Positions 11,993 through 12,581 of a stretch of 12,581 nucleotides of DNA are shown in pieces; within the stretch, counting starts at the first letter, position 1; each line of letters starts with the position of its first letter. Origin of the DNA: CALMEC01 sp031372145 (GTDB taxonomy: Bacteria; Actinomycetota; Thermoleophilia; Miltoncostaeales; Miltoncostaeaceae); contig JANMKR010000152.1 of NCBI GenBank assembly GCA_031372145.1, positions 1 to 12,581 of the forward strand. Reading direction: 5' to 3'. Below the pieces are notes generated by a model that saw only the letters and a list, made by a program, of their open reading frames with translations, searched no databases and was not told the DNA's origin. The translations under genes were made by a program, and so were the position numbers.

Positions 11993-12027
11993 CGGCCAAT
12001 TGGCCGCACGTGCGACGGCCAATTGGC
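11993..12027. promoter_or_regulatory. Three consecutive palindromes upstream of the SDR gene
   Basis: CGGCCAATTGGCCG (11993-12006) is a perfect 14-bp palindrome. It is followed by CGCACGTGCG (12005-12014, perfect) and GCCAATTGGC (12018-12027, perfect). The GCCAATTGGC core thus occurs twice with centres 23 bp apart, about two helical turns. They lie 19-53 bp before the SDR start codon, in the divergent region with the 12086 gene. This is typical of cooperative repressor sites; TetR-like proteins are candidates but none is encoded here. Confidence 0.55.
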
Positions 12028-12073
12028 AGGGCCGGTGGATCGCGCATCGCCCGTGCGCGCGCCGGCGTCGCGG

Positions 12074-12079
12074 TAACGT
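12074..12079 (+). promoter_or_regulatory. -10-like TAACGT placed for a leaderless transcript
   Basis: TAACGT ends 6 nt before the ATG at 12086; no ribosome site is present. It is identical to the box before the gene at 2901. Confidence 0.4.
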
Positions 12080-12085
12080 GAATCC

Positions 12086-12478
12086 ATGATCACGCGCTTT
12101 CCGCTGCGCCGCTGCAAGGCGACGCGACTGCTGTGGCCGATGGTGAGGGGTGAGGTCGTCGCCGAGGTGGGCGACGGCAGGGTCCGCGTCCGGTTGGGGT
12201 TGCTCGGCCGCGTCGACATCGACGTCACCACGATTGCCCGTCTGTCACGCATGCACTGGCCATGGTGGGGTGGCCTTGGTGCGCGCCTTGGCCGCAAGAT
12301 GGTCGCCTATACGCTCGCCTGGGGGGACGTCGCCGTGATCGAGCTCGCCGAACCGATCGATGCGAAGGCGCCCATGAAATGGCGCGCAACGCAGATCATC
12401 ATCGCGGTCGAGGACGTCGACGGCTTCGTCGACGCGATCGCCCGGGAACGTGGACGTGCCCCCGACGTGGGTGACTAG
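12086..12478 (+). CDS. Hypothetical protein, 130 aa, beta-rich
   Basis: No family is confidently recognised. The product alternates short beta-type segments: WPMVRGEVVAEVGDGRVRVRLG, GRVDIDVTTIARLSR, VAYTLAWGDVAVIELAEPI and RATQIIIAVEDVDGFVDAI, with a WPWWGGLG turn in the middle. That is compatible with a small PH-like or other beta-barrel domain, but this is only a pattern-level guess. There is no signal peptide or membrane helix. The ATG at 12086 is first in frame and follows a TAACGT box after 6 nt, so the mRNA may be leaderless. It diverges from the SDR gene, sharing the palindrome-rich region, and its TAG overlaps the stop of the next, opposite-strand gene. High third-codon GC supports real coding. 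Confidence 0.7.
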   Translation: MITRFPLRRCKATRLLWPMVRGEVVAEVGDGRVRVRLGLLGRVDIDVTTIARLSRMHWPWWGGLGARLGRKMVAYTLAWGDVAVIELAEPIDAKAPMKWRATQIIIAVEDVDGFVDAIARERGRAPDVGD

Positions 12479-12581
12479 ATCGACTGCATCGCGATGAGCT
12501 TGTTGCCATCCGGGTCGTAGAACTCGAGGAGTTTGGATCCCTCGAGGTCTTCGAGGTCGCCTCGCTGCACCTCGTGCGTGG
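12475..12581 (-). CDS. VOC (glyoxalase/bleomycin-resistance-like) protein, 3' end only
   Basis: The minus strand is open from the window edge to TAG at 12477-12475. The last residues read EGSKLLEFYDPDGNKLIAMQSI, typical of the end of a VOC domain, where FYDPDGNxL is followed by hydrophobic strand residues. The metal-ligand position (often Glu) is not clear in this fragment. The stop shares the four-base CTAG with the stop of the 130-aa gene on the other strand. Family call by a short C-terminal match; most of the gene lies outside the window, so no function is assigned. Confidence 0.75.
   Translation of the reverse strand, partial: THEVQRGDLEDLEGSKLLEFYDPDGNKLIAMQSI

Noticed and set aside
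1..12581. CRISPR array, insertion sequence or prophage
   Set aside because: No regularly spaced direct repeats, transposase or integrase motifs, or phage genes on either strand.

Overview
The window is high-GC DNA (about two thirds GC by eye, with strong G/C third-codon bias) from what is most likely a member of the Actinomycetota. The best guess is the Thermoleophilia (Solirubrobacterales-like). Reasons are an RsiG-type protein (an actinobacterial family), a PspA gene followed by a PspAA gene, GTG/TTG starts, and several genes whose TANNNT -10 box lies only 6-8 nt before the start codon, which suggests leaderless mRNAs. The taxonomic call is an inference. I see no phage, insertion sequence, CRISPR array, rRNA or tRNA.

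Layout. (1) 1-252 is the 3' end of a NarL/LuxR-type regulator, followed by a perfect 10-bp-stem hairpin. (2) On the minus strand, 2179-381 reads as an operon: a cytoplasmic YceI-family protein, a two-domain VOC (CatE-like) dioxygenase homologue, and a 97-aa unknown. It diverges from an HxlR/DUF24 regulator at 2265. The shared promoter region holds a 21-bp near-perfect palindrome over the likely -35 box of the regulator. This resembles quinone/electrophile-sensing units such as YodB/CatR with catE. (3) 2901-3290 encodes a small protein with a receiver-like pattern but no phospho-acceptor Asp. (4) 3343-5363 is a methionine module: promoter, foldable leader, 49-codon small ORF, metX and metW, with metX-metW overlapping. 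(5) A low-GC intergenic patch with two dyads leads into a 7-codon mini-ORF that overlaps the start of a 63-aa unknown. (6) 5785-6309 encodes an RsiG-like anti-sigma factor with two partly degenerate c-di-GMP-binding motifs. It converges on a CaiB/BaiF CoA-transferase (7591-6371).

(7) Divergent from the CoA-transferase is a secreted or anchored PD40-repeat protein with an Ig-like domain (7687-9477). (8) 9528-11091 is a tightly packed operon of pspA, pspAA and a deoxycytidylate-type deaminase, joined by GTGA and TTGA start/stop overlaps. (9) 11092-11287 is a convergent intergenic region holding three separate dyads, including a 37-bp two-part dyad flanked by TTGACA hexamers. (10) 11974-11288 (minus) is an SDR oxidoreductase whose upstream region carries three consecutive palindromes. 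Then come a 130-aa unknown and, sharing a CTAG stop with it, the 3' end of another VOC protein at the window edge.

Most of the window is ordinary chromosomal housekeeping and stress-response DNA. The points most worth a second look are the folded metX leader with its coupled small ORF, the asymmetric RsiG motifs, the HxlR-YceI-VOC unit, the deaminase fused by overlap to the Psp operon, and the dyads at 11194-11230 and 11993-12027. None is proven; each rests on sequence reading alone.
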